From assembly GCA_031082145.1 (NCBI GenBank), contig JAVHLP010000004.1:62001-126000 (forward strand): a DNA stretch of 64,000 nucleotides, in the 5' to 3' direction. The stretch is from a bacterium (lineage in GTDB: Bacteria; Bacillota; Sulfobacillia; UBA995). Positions 9,339 to 18,317 of this stretch are shown piece by piece. The position numbers were made by a program, and so were the translations under genes. The notes under the pieces are model-generated. The model saw only the letters and a program-made list of their open reading frames with translations, made no database searches and had not been told where the DNA came from. Every line of letters begins with the position of its first letter. The stretch's first letter is position 1.

Positions 9339-10385
9339 GTGCAGTCTGAATACCTGCGGGTGCCAAAGGCGGAACTGGCGGACCTGGTGGCGGGGATTCT
9401 GGCCGGCTCGGGGTTGCCGCCGGAGGATGCCGGCGTGGCGGCCGACGTCCTGGTCCGGGCGGACATGCGGGGCATCGAATCGCACGGCGTCTCCCGGCTC
9501 CGGGCCTACTACCTGGACGCGTTGCGGGCGGGCCACATCAACCCCCGGCCGGTGATCCGGCCCACCCGGCGGTCGGGCGCTGTCGCGGTGGTCGACGGCG
9601 ACAACGGCCTGGGGCCGGTGGTGGCCTGGCGCTCCATGCGGCTCTGCCTTGAACTGGCCGGGGAGTCGGGCCTGGGGTTAGTGCTGACCCGGCGCTCCAA
9701 TCACTTCGGCATCGCCGCCTACTATGCCCTCATGGCCACCGCCGAGAACATGGCCGGGTTCACGCTGACCAACTCCCAGCCCTTGACCATTCCCACGCAC
9801 GGCCGCCGGCGGCTGGTGGGGACCAACCCCATTTGCGTGGCCGTGCCGGCCCGGCGGTGCCGTCCCTTCGTCCTGGACATGGCCACCAGCGTCGTGCCCA
9901 TTGGCCGCATCCAGCTTCACTCCCGGCTGGGCCGGGACGTCCCGCCCGGCTGGGGAGCCGACGGCGAGGGCCGGCCCACTACCGACCCGGGGTGCATCCT
10001 CCAGGAGGGCGGGCTCTTCCCCTTGGGGGGGCCGGCCGCGACCGCCGGCTACAAGGGTTACGGCCTGGCGGCGGCGGTGGACGTGCTGGCCGGGGTGCTC
10101 TCCGGGGCCGCTTTTCTGGACGGGGTGCTGCCCCCGGGCCACGCCGACCCCTCCGACGTGGGTCACGCCTTCGCCGCCGTCAGGCTTGACCTGCTCGGGG
10201 ATCCCGACGACCTGAAGGACCGCATGGACCGCTTCATCCTCCGGCTGAAGGCATGCCCCCCGGGCGCCGGCGGGGAAGCCGTGCTGGTGCCGGGAGAGAA
10301 GGAGTACTGGGAGGAGGAGATCGCCCGGGCGGAAGGCGTCCGCGTCCGGCGGGAGGTCCTGGCCGGGCTGCGGGCGGAGGGGTAG
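9339..10385 (+). CDS. Ldh2/malate-lactate dehydrogenase-family NAD(P)-dependent oxidoreductase
   Basis: A 348-residue member of the Ldh2 family (malate, L-lactate, ureidoglycolate, 2,3-diketogulonate dehydrogenases), whose fold is unrelated to classic lactate dehydrogenase. The conserved RADMRGIESHGVSRL with the likely catalytic His, RRSNHFGIAAYYA, and GTNPICVAVPA are all present. The substrate cannot be assigned. GTG start with TTGAGGAGG upstream, 19 bp after the iron-sulfur gene, so the two probably share a transcript. Confidence 0.85.
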   Translation: MQSEYLRVPKAELADLVAGILAGSGLPPEDAGVAADVLVRADMRGIESHGVSRLRAYYLDALRAGHINPRPVIRPTRRSGAVAVVDGDNGLGPVVAWRSMRLCLELAGESGLGLVLTRRSNHFGIAAYYALMATAENMAGFTLTNSQPLTIPTHGRRRLVGTNPICVAVPARRCRPFVLDMATSVVPIGRIQLHSRLGRDVPPGWGADGEGRPTTDPGCILQEGGLFPLGGPAATAGYKGYGLAAAVDVLAGVLSGAAFLDGVLPPGHADPSDVGHAFAAVRLDLLGDPDDLKDRMDRFILRLKACPPGAGGEAVLVPGEKEYWEEEIARAEGVRVRREVLAGLRAEG

Positions 10386-10411
10386 CCACGTCGGCACCGG
10401 CGTTGGTGCGG

Positions 10412-11143
10412 TCAGGGTCCGACCCCGGCCTCGGCGATGGCTTCCTCCAGCGACTGGTTGAAGATCTGGCCGGCAAGGTGCATCAGGGTGTCGATCTTCC
10501 CGCCCCGATTCTCCAGGGCCATCGAAGCCAGGCACGGATAGTGCAGGCAGATCAACCCGGCCCGGGGCACCGCCTCCGCCAGTGGCAGCCCGCGGATGCG
10601 GGCAGCGGCATAGTGAGTGGAGCCGCAGGGCGAGCCGGTCAAGACCTCCACGGCGGCGATCTGGAGGCCACCGGCGTCCGCGGTCACCCGCAGCCGGGGC
10701 CGGCCGAAACGGCGGGCGAAGGCGCCGATGACCGGATGGGCATGGGGTTGGCGAGCCGGGAAGCCGCTGTCATGTTCACCAAGCGAGCAGAAGGGCTCGG
10801 GGAAGGCTATAGCGCGGCCGGCGGCCGCCAGTTCCCGGACGAGTTGGCGGCGGAGCCCGGGTGGAAGCCAGTGACTGTGGTCCACGGGGGCTATCACCGC
10901 GGCCACGCCGGCGGCAGTTGCTATGGCGGTCACCAACTGGCCCGCCGGGGGACCCTGGCCGAGGTGCAGGAGGAGATCGGCGCCGGGCAGGGCGGGGGGG
11001 AGGAACTGCTCCGGATCGTCAACCACCGGCAGGTTCAGGACGGGAAGCTCCACCGCCTTGATCTCCCAGCCGGGCTCGTGACGCCGCAGGTGATCGACGA
11101 TGCGGCGGCCGTACTCGCCCTGAATGGTGATCAACAAGCGCAC
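10412..11143 (-). CDS. DUF166 family protein
   Basis: A 243-residue protein matching DUF166, found in methanogens and some Clostridia and sometimes annotated as thymidylate synthase-like without proof. Conserved cysteine blocks are clear: FPEPFCSL, TGSPCGSTHYAA and HYPCLASMA. ITIQGEYGRRIV and VIAPVDHSHWLPPGL also fit. The cysteine spacing suggests a metal or iron-sulfur site (inference). It converges with the Ldh2-type gene. Confidence 0.75.
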   Translation of the reverse strand: MRLLITIQGEYGRRIVDHLRRHEPGWEIKAVELPVLNLPVVDDPEQFLPPALPGADLLLHLGQGPPAGQLVTAIATAAGVAAVIAPVDHSHWLPPGLRRQLVRELAAAGRAIAFPEPFCSLGEHDSGFPARQPHAHPVIGAFARRFGRPRLRVTADAGGLQIAAVEVLTGSPCGSTHYAAARIRGLPLAEAVPRAGLICLHYPCLASMALENRGGKIDTLMHLAGQIFNQSLEEAIAEAGVGP

Positions 11144-11174
11144 GGGCGTATCCCTCTTCCTGGTATGGCCGTCC

Positions 11175-11627
11175 TCAGTCCACGATCCGGCAGGACTCCC
11201 AGAAGTCCTGGAAGCTCTCCAACGCGTCTCGGAAGGCCGCTTCCCTCCGGTCCAGTTCCTCCCCGGGAACCTCGCCCCCGGCGTGTCGGCGGTCGGCCAG
11301 TTCGAGCTCGAGTCGCCTGATCTCCAACTCCTGTCTCCGGACCGTCCCTTCGACCGCGAGCAGCCAGTTGGCGAGGGCCATTTCGGGCTCGCCGGTCAAC
11401 CCCAGTTGATCGCCGAGTTCACCGATCTGCCCCAGTCGCTGGACGGCGTTCTCCGCTGAGAACCTCACGCCGAGGGTATACTCCAGCGGCTCGTCGGGGT
11501 GGAGGGGGGCGAGGAGATCTTCCAGCGAGGGGATCTCCAGCAGACTCCCGCCCGGTCCCGAGGAGAGACACCCGGCCAGGAAGACCAGGCCGGTTAGGAT
11601 CGTCACCCGGGCTACTGCTCTCTGCAT
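11175..11627 (-). CDS. Small lipoprotein of unknown function
   Basis: A 150-residue protein with a type II signal peptide: basic start, hydrophobic stretch and lipobox LAGC, giving a lipidated Cys at about residue 20. The mature part is acidic with a helical, heptad-like C-terminal half (about 80-140). I do not recognise a family. It lies 105 bp downstream of the histidine kinase and upstream of the DUF166 gene on the same strand, so it may be the last gene of the signalling operon or independent. Confidence 0.6.
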   Translation of the reverse strand: MQRAVARVTILTGLVFLAGCLSSGPGGSLLEIPSLEDLLAPLHPDEPLEYTLGVRFSAENAVQRLGQIGELGDQLGLTGEPEMALANWLLAVEGTVRRQELEIRRLELELADRRHAGGEVPGEELDRREAAFRDALESFQDFWESCRIVD

Positions 11628-11731
11628 GGCTTTCCTCCCTCCTCGAAGCCGGTCACCCCGGCGGCAGATTCCCCGTTAGGGAGCCGTTTTCCTCTTGACC
11701 GGGCGGCGGTGATGTCAGAGAGGAGCCTGGG

Positions 11732-13258
11732 CTAGACAGAATGGGGCAGTTCCACGAAGAAGCTGCTCCCCCCACCGGGCCGGCTGTCCACCCAGATCCG
11801 ACCCCCGTGGGCTTCCACAATGCGCCTGCAGATCGCCAGCCCCAGTCCCGAACCACCTTGCTGCTCGCGAATGCCGCTCGCCTGCCAGAAAGGCTCGAAG
11901 ATCAGGTGCTGCTCGGCAAAGGGGATTCCCGGGCCGTCGTCGGCGACTTCCAGGCAGGCCCAGCCGTCGCAGCCGGAAAGGGCCACCCGGATCTCGCCTC
12001 CCTCGGGGCTGAACTTGAGGGCATTGGTCATCAGGTTCATGACCACCTGGGCTATGCGCTTGCTGTCCCAGCGGGCCGGGTCCAGCGGGGAGAGGTGAGC
12101 CCGGATGGTGACCCGCCGCGTTGCGGCCAGTATCGCCATCTCGGCCAGACCATCCCGGACCAGGCCGGCCGGGTCCAGGTCCTCCGGTCTCAGGTCGAGC
12201 TGTCGCCGGTCCATCCGGGTGATGTCCAGGAGGTCGTCGACCAGTGCCAGCAGGCGCCGCACATTCGTCTGGATGGCGCCCAGGGCACCCGTGATGGCGG
12301 GAGGGAACCGGTCGACGTCCCCCAGCTTCCCCGCCATGAGCAGGGACAGATAGCCGTGGATGGCGGTAACCGGAGTGCGGATGTCATGGGCGGCCATCGA
12401 AAGGAAGGCGGCCTTGAGCTCGGCGATCTTCTCCCGGTGGGTGACGTCCCGCAGCAACACGACATGCTCCGTGAGCCCCTCGGGCGTGGTAACCGGCGTG
12501 CGGACCGCATCATAGGCTCGTTCGCTTCCCACCGGGGCCAGGTGAACAAAGGTGCCCGGCAGCTCGCCGACCAGAAGCGAGTACAAGGAGGCCAGGCTGG
12601 CACACCGGGTCTCGTGCTGGGAACCCTTCAGGAGGAGCGGGCGCGCGAAGCGGCAGCCTTCCCGCAGGCCCAGGAAGGCACGGGCGGAGGCGTTCAGTTG
12701 CAGCACCTGACCGTCGCCGCCGAAGAGGATCATCCCGTCGGCCATGTGTTCCAGGATCATCCGGTAGCGGGAGTCAACGTGCTGGTGAGCCTGGAACCAA
12801 TGCCGTCGATGCTCGGCGAGGGCCTGGTGCATCAGGGCGTTGGTGATGGCGATGGCCGCCTGGTCGGCCAGGATGGACAGGAGTTCGGCGTCGGCTTCGG
12901 TGAACGGGCGGTCGGGGGTTCCGAACAGGCCGAGCACGCCGATGACCTCTTGGTCGGCTACCATGGGCGTCCCCAGGAACGCCGTCTGGCCGTTGGAGCG
13001 GGCCGACTCCCGCAGGCGCTCCTGGAGAAGCTCGAACGTCTCCTCTTGCAGCCCGGAGACCGAGCCGGCGAACCCGCTGGCATACTCCACTCGATAGCCC
13101 CCGGCCGACCGGACGATTATTGCGCAGGCCGAAGCCGGGATAAGATCGAGTGTCCTCTGGACCACGAGTTCCAGGAGTGGCTGCGACTCCCTGAGCACCG
13201 TAATGGCCCGCAGGACTTCCGCTATCTCGTTCAGTCCGGCCCCTTCATGGTCCGGCAT
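11732..13258 (-). CDS. Soluble GAF-PAS sensor histidine kinase
   Basis: About 508 residues with no membrane segment. Order: GAF domain (about 10-155), PAS domain (about 165-290), HisKA dimerisation domain with the phospho-acceptor in AAHDIRTPVTAIHGY, and a HATPase_c domain with N box NLMTNALKFSP, G1 DDGPGIP, F box FEPFW and G2 GGSGLGLAI. All kinase motifs look intact. The start overlaps the KaiC-like gene; ATG at 13258 gives a 14-bp overlap, while GTG at 13291 is also possible. Likely partners are the two receiver proteins encoded upstream in the same operon. Confidence 0.88.
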   Translation of the reverse strand: MPDHEGAGLNEIAEVLRAITVLRESQPLLELVVQRTLDLIPASACAIIVRSAGGYRVEYASGFAGSVSGLQEETFELLQERLRESARSNGQTAFLGTPMVADQEVIGVLGLFGTPDRPFTEADAELLSILADQAAIAITNALMHQALAEHRRHWFQAHQHVDSRYRMILEHMADGMILFGGDGQVLQLNASARAFLGLREGCRFARPLLLKGSQHETRCASLASLYSLLVGELPGTFVHLAPVGSERAYDAVRTPVTTPEGLTEHVVLLRDVTHREKIAELKAAFLSMAAHDIRTPVTAIHGYLSLLMAGKLGDVDRFPPAITGALGAIQTNVRRLLALVDDLLDITRMDRRQLDLRPEDLDPAGLVRDGLAEMAILAATRRVTIRAHLSPLDPARWDSKRIAQVVMNLMTNALKFSPEGGEIRVALSGCDGWACLEVADDGPGIPFAEQHLIFEPFWQASGIREQQGGSGLGLAICRRIVEAHGGRIWVDSRPGGGSSFFVELPHSV

Positions 13259-14627
13259 CGGGTGCCCCGATCCCTGAGAGCCCGCCGACACCGATGCTGA
13301 AGGGCACCTGGCGCGTGGAGTGAACCGTGGCCCGGGCCTTCACCACCCGGAGGCCCCGTCCCAGGGTCGCGCCTGGGGTGTAAACCAGGGTTATCACGTT
13401 GTCGGCTATGTTGGAGATGCAATCCTGGGAGAGCCGGTCCGTCCGGAACTGCTCCGCCAGCTCGTAGTTGACGACGGCCGTCACCCCGCGAGCTTTCAGG
13501 GCCTGGTTGAGTGAGTAGATGAACCCGGTGTAGCGGGATCTATCCCAGCTTGCCGGGGCCAGTTCTCCCAGGGCGTCGACGACCGCGTGGCTGGCGGCGG
13601 TCTGATCGACGGCCTCCAGCAACCGGAAGACCACCTCGTCGATGAGCGTCTCCACGGGAGACATGTACAAGATGCGGACCTGGCCACCACCCTCCGGCTC
13701 CAGGCGCAGGCCGAGGGCCCCCGCCGTCCGCCGCAGGTGGCCGGGATGCTCCTGCAGCGAGAGGTAGACCGCGTTCTCCCCCCGCCGGGCCGCCTCGGCG
13801 ACGAACTGGAGTCCCAGGACGGTCTTGCCCACCCCCGACGGACCCATCACCATGGTGTTGCTGCCCCGGTAGAAGCCTCCCGAGAGCAAGGCGTCCAGCG
13901 GGGTCATGCCGGTGGGAACCAGTTCTTCTCCGCAGTCCAGCGGCGCCGTTGCCCCAAGACAAGAGCGGGGGAAGACCTCCAGACCGTCCGGGCCAATCCG
14001 GAAGGAGTGCTCGCCGGGAAGGAAGGGGGATCCCCGCAGTTTCACCACCCTGAGATAACGTTCATCGCGGGTGCCCCGTTTCTGGTTCACCAGTTCCAGT
14101 ATGCCGTCGGCGATGGCGAACTCGGGACGGCCGCTGTCGACCTCGGAGTACTCGCCTACCCAGAAGCTGGTGCAGGAGTAGGCGCTGAGCAGCCGGGCCA
14201 GTTCGAAGAGGCTGCTCCGGTAGTTCGCGGAACGGCCTGTCAGATCGCCGATGGCCTTGAAGGAATCGATGACCAGCAGGCGGGGCCGCTCCTCCTTGAC
14301 CAGGCCCACGACGGTGGCGAGCAGTCCCTCCAGGCCGGCCGCAGTGAGACCATCGGCCAGGTCGCGGTAGAGGATGCTCTCCAGCAGGAGATCCTCGCTG
14401 TAGAAGCTTATGCCTTGCAGGTAGCGAAGGGTCTTCTCGAAAGGTTCGGAGAGCGTGGTCAGGTAAGCGGCGCGGCGGCCGGGCCCCGCGTTGGCGAACA
14501 CCATCTGCTGGGCGAGAATGCTCTTACCGGTGCCGGGGCGGCCGCATATCATGGTGATGGAGTTCTCCGGGAAGCCACCACCCAGGACCTTGTCCAGTGC
14601 CGGCAGCCCGGTGCTCACCCGCTCCAA
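13245..14627 (-). CDS. KaiC-like two-domain RecA ATPase
   Basis: A 460-residue protein with two KaiC-type domains. Domain 1 has Walker A GRPGTGKS (about 28-35) and LLVIDSFKAI; domain 2 has GPSGVGKT (about 263) and VVDALGELA. Acidic residues at the usual catalytic positions appear in TTLSEP and SLQEHP. The region matching the KaiC autophosphorylation pair (cyanobacterial Ser431/Thr432 in ISTITD) reads ISNIAD, keeping Ser405 but with Asn406 for Thr. No kaiA or kaiB is nearby. Flanked by a histidine kinase and receivers, it most likely works as a signalling ATPase, not a clock. Confidence 0.87.
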   Translation of the reverse strand: MERVSTGLPALDKVLGGGFPENSITMICGRPGTGKSILAQQMVFANAGPGRRAAYLTTLSEPFEKTLRYLQGISFYSEDLLLESILYRDLADGLTAAGLEGLLATVVGLVKEERPRLLVIDSFKAIGDLTGRSANYRSSLFELARLLSAYSCTSFWVGEYSEVDSGRPEFAIADGILELVNQKRGTRDERYLRVVKLRGSPFLPGEHSFRIGPDGLEVFPRSCLGATAPLDCGEELVPTGMTPLDALLSGGFYRGSNTMVMGPSGVGKTVLGLQFVAEAARRGENAVYLSLQEHPGHLRRTAGALGLRLEPEGGGQVRILYMSPVETLIDEVVFRLLEAVDQTAASHAVVDALGELAPASWDRSRYTGFIYSLNQALKARGVTAVVNYELAEQFRTDRLSQDCISNIADNVITLVYTPGATLGRGLRVVKARATVHSTRQVPFSIGVGGLSGIGAPDAGP

Positions 14628-14646
14628 TCGGCATCCCTCCTTGCGC

Positions 14647-15021
14647 CTATCCGTCGATCGCCAACAACTGCTGCACCGTCTCCAACAGGCGATCTTCCTG
14701 CACGGGTTTTAGCAGGAAGGCGTCGGCCCCCGCGGCCAGCGCCCGCTCCCGAGCGTGCAGGACGCTGAACACGACCACCTTGATCGCCCGGGTGAGTTCG
14801 TGCGCCTTGAGCTGCCGGCAGACGGCCAGGCCGTCCATGCGGGGTACCAGGATTTCGGTGATCAGCACGTCCGGCCGCAACTCGACGGCCATGCTCAGGG
14901 CCGCCAGCCCGTCCTCGGCAAAGGCGGTCCGGAAGCCATAGCGTTCCAGGAAGTGCCGGGCCAGGTCGATCACGGCCGGGTTGCGTTCGACCATCAGCAC
15001 GAGAAGGGCGTGTCCGGTCAC
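14647..15021 (-). CDS. Atypical stand-alone receiver protein without phospho-acceptor Asp
   Basis: A 124-residue CheY-like receiver. The Lys in LLKPV and the Ser in VVVFSVL are kept. The phosphorylation strand reads DVLITEILVPRMDG, with Glu where the aspartate should be, and the acidic pair after strand 1 reads MVERN instead of VDDN. It should therefore not accept phosphate normally and may mimic the phosphorylated state (Asp to Glu substitutions do so in some receivers). It overlaps the preceding receiver gene by 4 bp and lies 19 bp before the KaiC-like gene. Confidence 0.85.
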   Translation of the reverse strand: MTGHALLVLMVERNPAVIDLARHFLERYGFRTAFAEDGLAALSMAVELRPDVLITEILVPRMDGLAVCRQLKAHELTRAIKVVVFSVLHARERALAAGADAFLLKPVQEDRLLETVQQLLAIDG

Positions 15022-15413
15022 GCCGAGCCGGCCTCTTTCCAGATGGCGGGCCCGAGAAGAGCCCGGATCCTCTCGACCAGGTCATGAATGTCAAACGGCT
15101 TGCTTATGAACAGGTCGGGCCGGGCGACGTTCCAGCCTTGCCGCTCCGCATCCTCAGGAGTCAGGGCGGAGATGTAGGCGATTTTGACGTGCCGGGTACA
15201 CGCGCTCTGCCGCAGGCGTCGGGCGATCTCACCGCCGGAGAGGCCCGGCAGCATGAGATCCAGGATGGCCAGGTCGGGAACGAGGGTGCGAGCGAGCCGT
15301 TCGGCGTCGGCGCCGTCGCCTGTGCCGATAACCTCGAAACCCTCGCCCTCCAGCAAGACGGTGAGGATGTCCAGGATGGCCGGGTTGTCCTCCACGACCA
15401 GAACTCGGGCCAG
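15018..15413 (-). CDS. Stand-alone response regulator receiver protein, probable CTG start
   Basis: A single receiver domain: VLVVEDNPAIL, phospho-acceptor Asp in LAILDLMLPGLSG, Ser in AYISALT and Lys in FISKPFD, all canonical. GGAGGG sits 6-7 bases before a CTG at 15413 that would give the standard receiver start M-ARVLVVEDN. The nearest in-frame ATG (15446) has no SD and adds 11 atypical residues. I therefore favour CTG, with ATG as the alternative. It is the first gene of the receiver-receiver-KaiC-kinase operon. The 200 bp upstream show no convincing promoter. Confidence 0.8.
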   Translation of the reverse strand: MARVLVVEDNPAILDILTVLLEGEGFEVIGTGDGADAERLARTLVPDLAILDLMLPGLSGGEIARRLRQSACTRHVKIAYISALTPEDAERQGWNVARPDLFISKPFDIHDLVERIRALLGPAIWKEAGSA

Positions 15414-15648
15414 ATTCGTCCCTCCAACCTCGAGGCGGAGACCCATTCGTCGGCGGCGAAAGTCAATCCTCCCGGATAGCCGGAGAAAGACGGCGTTCGG
15501 CAGACATGGATCGACAGGTTTCGGCCTGAGGGGCTTACAGCGGGCGAGAAGGCTGATAATGGCGCGACCGCTGCAAGGAGGGCTTTGACTACTGTGACGA
15601 GTTGCGGTAGACTCAGCATTGAGGTGGGGGTGAGTCTTCACCTCCTCG

Positions 15649-15690
15649 GAACCCCCGGGGGTGGCTGTCGCGCCTTGGCCCCGGGGGTTC
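15649..15690. terminator. Strong GC hairpin upstream of the signalling operon
   Basis: GAACCCCCGGGG pairs perfectly with CCCCGGGGGTTC across an 18-base loop. A pyrimidine-rich TCTTCTCTCC stretch follows on the plus side, but there is no T run. On the minus side an SD-like GAGGAGGTGAAG follows. It could be a terminator or a structured leader of the response-regulator operon. The rest of 15447-15820 shows nothing I can name. Confidence 0.45.
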
Positions 15691-15820
15691 GTCTTCTCTC
15701 CCCAACAACAAGAAAGCCGACGTCCTAAGATACCGGTTCTCTCTCCTCTGCCAGCTCTCCTACCCGGTCACTGAATCAGAGCAAGACGTCCCTCCCCTCG
15801 GCCAGAGAATCTGCCTGTCC

Positions 15821-17112
15821 GCACCAAGCGACCCAACGGGAAGGCCCAGCCTGCGCTGAATGGAAGTCTCATCCTCTTCGACCTGGCCCACCTGGGTGTA
15901 CTGGAGCGGTCCGAGCCGATCCTGCGGGACGGCTTGCTCATGACGGAGGTGGGATTCACCCTGAAGGAACTCAAGCAGGCGGCGGGTCGGGACCGGGGGG
16001 TGGTCCACCGTGACACGTTGCGCAACCACCTGCAGCGGATCGAGCCGGGAGAGTCAAGGTGCACCCTGTACCGGTGTGTGAAGCTCATGCGGTCCAAGAA
16101 GCTGATCCGGGGCAAGGTATTCGCCGCCGACGGCCTCAAGATCAGGGTCTACGGCAAGACCTACGAGGGCTCGGGTCAGGTCTGGGACCGGGAGCAGAGG
16201 GAGATGGTGAGGGGTTACAAGCTGGTCATCTTGATGAACCTGACTCCCGGGCGGGAGTATGTGGTTGGCTGCGCCCTGGGACCCATCCAGGCGGACGAGC
16301 GGGCGCTGTTGAGGGAGATACTGACCGGGCTGGAGGAGCACGGCATCGCACCTGAAGAGCTCATCGACCTGCTCGTGCTGGACCGGGGCTACTGGGGGGC
16401 GGACTTTCTGAGCGAACTCAGATCCCGCTACCATATCCACTACCTCACGCTGGTACCCGGCAACGTCGCCCTGCACGAGGACGTTGTCCTGCGGGCCCGC
16501 GAGGGGGATCTGCCCACTGGCGAGGTGCACCTGGACAAGAACGGGGAGGGCGTGGCTTTGACCGTGGGCTACCTCCCGGACTTTGCCGTGCAGAACGAGC
16601 GTGGCAAGCAGGTGCTACGGTGCAACGTCATCTACGGCCGTACCTGCCGGCAGGACAAGCCGCTCGATCTGGTGCTTGTCACTTCGCACGGCGAGTACAA
16701 GCCTCAAAAGTACATCCAGCTGTACTGGCGGCGGTGGGCCATGGAGAACGAGGGGGTCCGCCACCTGAACCAGGTGTGGGGGATCAAGCGGCCGGTGGGA
16801 AGAAAGCTCAACGCCATCTTCGCCCATATCGTCATGCTGCTTTGTCTCTCCAACGCGGTCAGGGCCTTTGAGGCCAGGTACCCACAAGAACAGGAGGCCA
16901 CCCGGGAGAAGATGCGCAGGCGGGGGCAGAGAAGCTACCTGCTCGATCGGGGTTGCGTGGTCTTCCTCCCTGACCGGAGAATCTACGCGGTGATGAGTTC
17001 GGCCAGGTTCGCCGACCTGGTCAAGGAAAGGACGCTGGACAAACTCCAACGTCTGGTGCAATCCGGGGTCAGCCTCGAAGACGCCATTGCCGAGGTGAAA
17101 CGCGAGCTGTAG
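15821..17112 (+). pseudogene. IS4-like DDE transposase, N-terminally truncated
   Basis: Residues from TKRPNGKAQ onward equal those of the full-length transposase downstream; the first 53 or so residues are missing and replaced by unrelated bases. DDE elements remain: AADGLKIRVYG, LLVLDRGYWGADF and YWRRWAMENEGVRHL with the YRW-EN arrangement of IS4-like enzymes. The frame is open, so an internal ATG or a fused start might give a shortened protein, but it is unlikely to be active. Confidence 0.8.
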
Positions 17113-17299
17113 CCTGCAAGCTCGCCTGCCCGGCCCGGTTCGAGGACCCCGGGCATGGCTCTCCCTGTCGGTCTCGGGCCCCGCCCCCGGGCTCTCTTCC
17201 CCGACCCGATCTCCCTGGTGTCGGCCGGTCTGCGCCTGCAGCGACGGTCCGCGATGTCCTTCGCTTGCCTGTTCCTGGTAGCACTTTCGAGAACTCAAG
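15821..17299 (+). mobile_element. Insertion sequence copy 1, 5'-truncated
   Basis: From 15821 to 17299 the sequence matches 28280-29758 with no difference I could find, a 1,479-bp direct repeat. The left side starts inside the transposase frame, at about codon 53 of the full copy, so this copy lacks its left end. The common right end includes about 187 bp of non-coding sequence after the transposase stop and ends at GAACTCAAG. Confidence 0.9.
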
Positions 17300-17313
17300 G
17301 CGATAGGGAAGCA

Positions 17314-17342
17314 TTGACAGCAACCCCATACTCTGCTACGAT
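17314..17342 (+). promoter_or_regulatory. Sigma-A promoter for the exported-protein gene
   Basis: TTGACA and TACGAT lie 17 bp apart, 14 bp beyond the insertion sequence end and 54 bp before the ATG of the next gene. It is close to consensus and drives the two unknown genes that follow. Confidence 0.75.
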
Positions 17343-17395
17343 GGGCGCGCAGCCAACACCGGTTGGCAGTATCAACCATGGGGGGTGCGAGAAGG

Positions 17396-18292
17396 ATGCG
17401 GCGGGCTGCGGGTCTGGCGACGGTGCTCCTGATTTGCCTGATGGTGGCAACACCCGTTGTGGCCGAATCCAGGTCCTGTTCCATGGCCAAGGTCGGAGCC
17501 CTCATGCGCAATGACCTGGCGCTTCTCGGAGGCTGCCTGTCGGTACGCGAGTCCATCTTCAGAAGAATGTCTCCGTACGAAGAGCAAGCTGGACGAGCTT
17601 TCATATCTCTCCTCAATTCCAGCCCGCACTGCTACATGCTAACCGATGACGGAAGGCTGGTGATCGACGAGCAGGCAGTGAGTGGCTCTGACCTCGACGG
17701 GATCTGGGGGGAGCCAGACTTGGCAGACCTGCTTGTCATTGCCAGGCATGTACAGAACTCGAAGGTCAGACTCGACGCGTCCGGTCCTTCGATCACAGCC
17801 GTCTGGTATGAGCACCAGCTTATCTACTCATCTGACTACCACAGCCAGCAGAGCTCCCAGGCTACCGCGTACTCGCGGCATCCGCTACCGGTGTCCTTCT
17901 CAACATCCGTCACCCATGGCATTACCATCAGCGGCGGGGTGACCGTTCCCATACAGACGCTCCTTGGCTGGCTCAAACTCGAGTACCTCTACAGGACGAC
18001 CGAGACCTCCACGTTCGGACCTTACACTCCCCTGGGTCCCAACAACCCCTCGTGCCCCTTCTATCCGCGCGGAGAGGAGGCGGCCATCTGGTACACGGAC
18101 ACGCACTTCCACTCGTCGGCAACCTATTACCAGTGGTACTGCACCGACGAGGACGTCAAGGGGCAAGTAACCCGCTGGTACCAGGGAACGTACACTGCCA
18201 CCGGCTTCAGGTTCCGCTTGCGCGATGATCGGATCTACATGGCGGTGCGCCGGCCCTGCTACTGCGCTGAATGCAATGCCGCAGCCCAGTAG
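17396..18292 (+). CDS. Exported protein of unknown function
   Basis: A 298-residue protein with a clear signal peptide (MRRAAG, then a hydrophobic run ending near VVAES, about residue 23). The mature part is rich in Tyr, Ser, Thr and His and has about nine cysteines, several near the C-terminus (RRPCYCAEC). No family recognised. Codon use is less GC-biased than neighbouring housekeeping genes, which together with the adjacent insertion sequence suggests acquired DNA. ATG at 17396 is favoured because the signal peptide starts there and GGGGGGTG lies upstream. Confidence 0.65.
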   Translation: MRRAAGLATVLLICLMVATPVVAESRSCSMAKVGALMRNDLALLGGCLSVRESIFRRMSPYEEQAGRAFISLLNSSPHCYMLTDDGRLVIDEQAVSGSDLDGIWGEPDLADLLVIARHVQNSKVRLDASGPSITAVWYEHQLIYSSDYHSQQSSQATAYSRHPLPVSFSTSVTHGITISGGVTVPIQTLLGWLKLEYLYRTTETSTFGPYTPLGPNNPSCPFYPRGEEAAIWYTDTHFHSSATYYQWYCTDEDVKGQVTRWYQGTYTATGFRFRLRDDRIYMAVRRPCYCAECNAAAQ

Positions 18293-18317
18293 CTGACCGC
18301 GAAGGAGGAGATGCGAG

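Noticed and set aside
11741-13300. A 519-codon open frame on the plus strand opposite the histidine kinase
   Set aside because: Same length as the kinase frame and without motifs; the minus strand has every kinase box.
11732-15413. A circadian clock locus
   Set aside because: Only a KaiC-like ATPase is present; KaiA and KaiB are missing and one autophosphorylation residue is changed.
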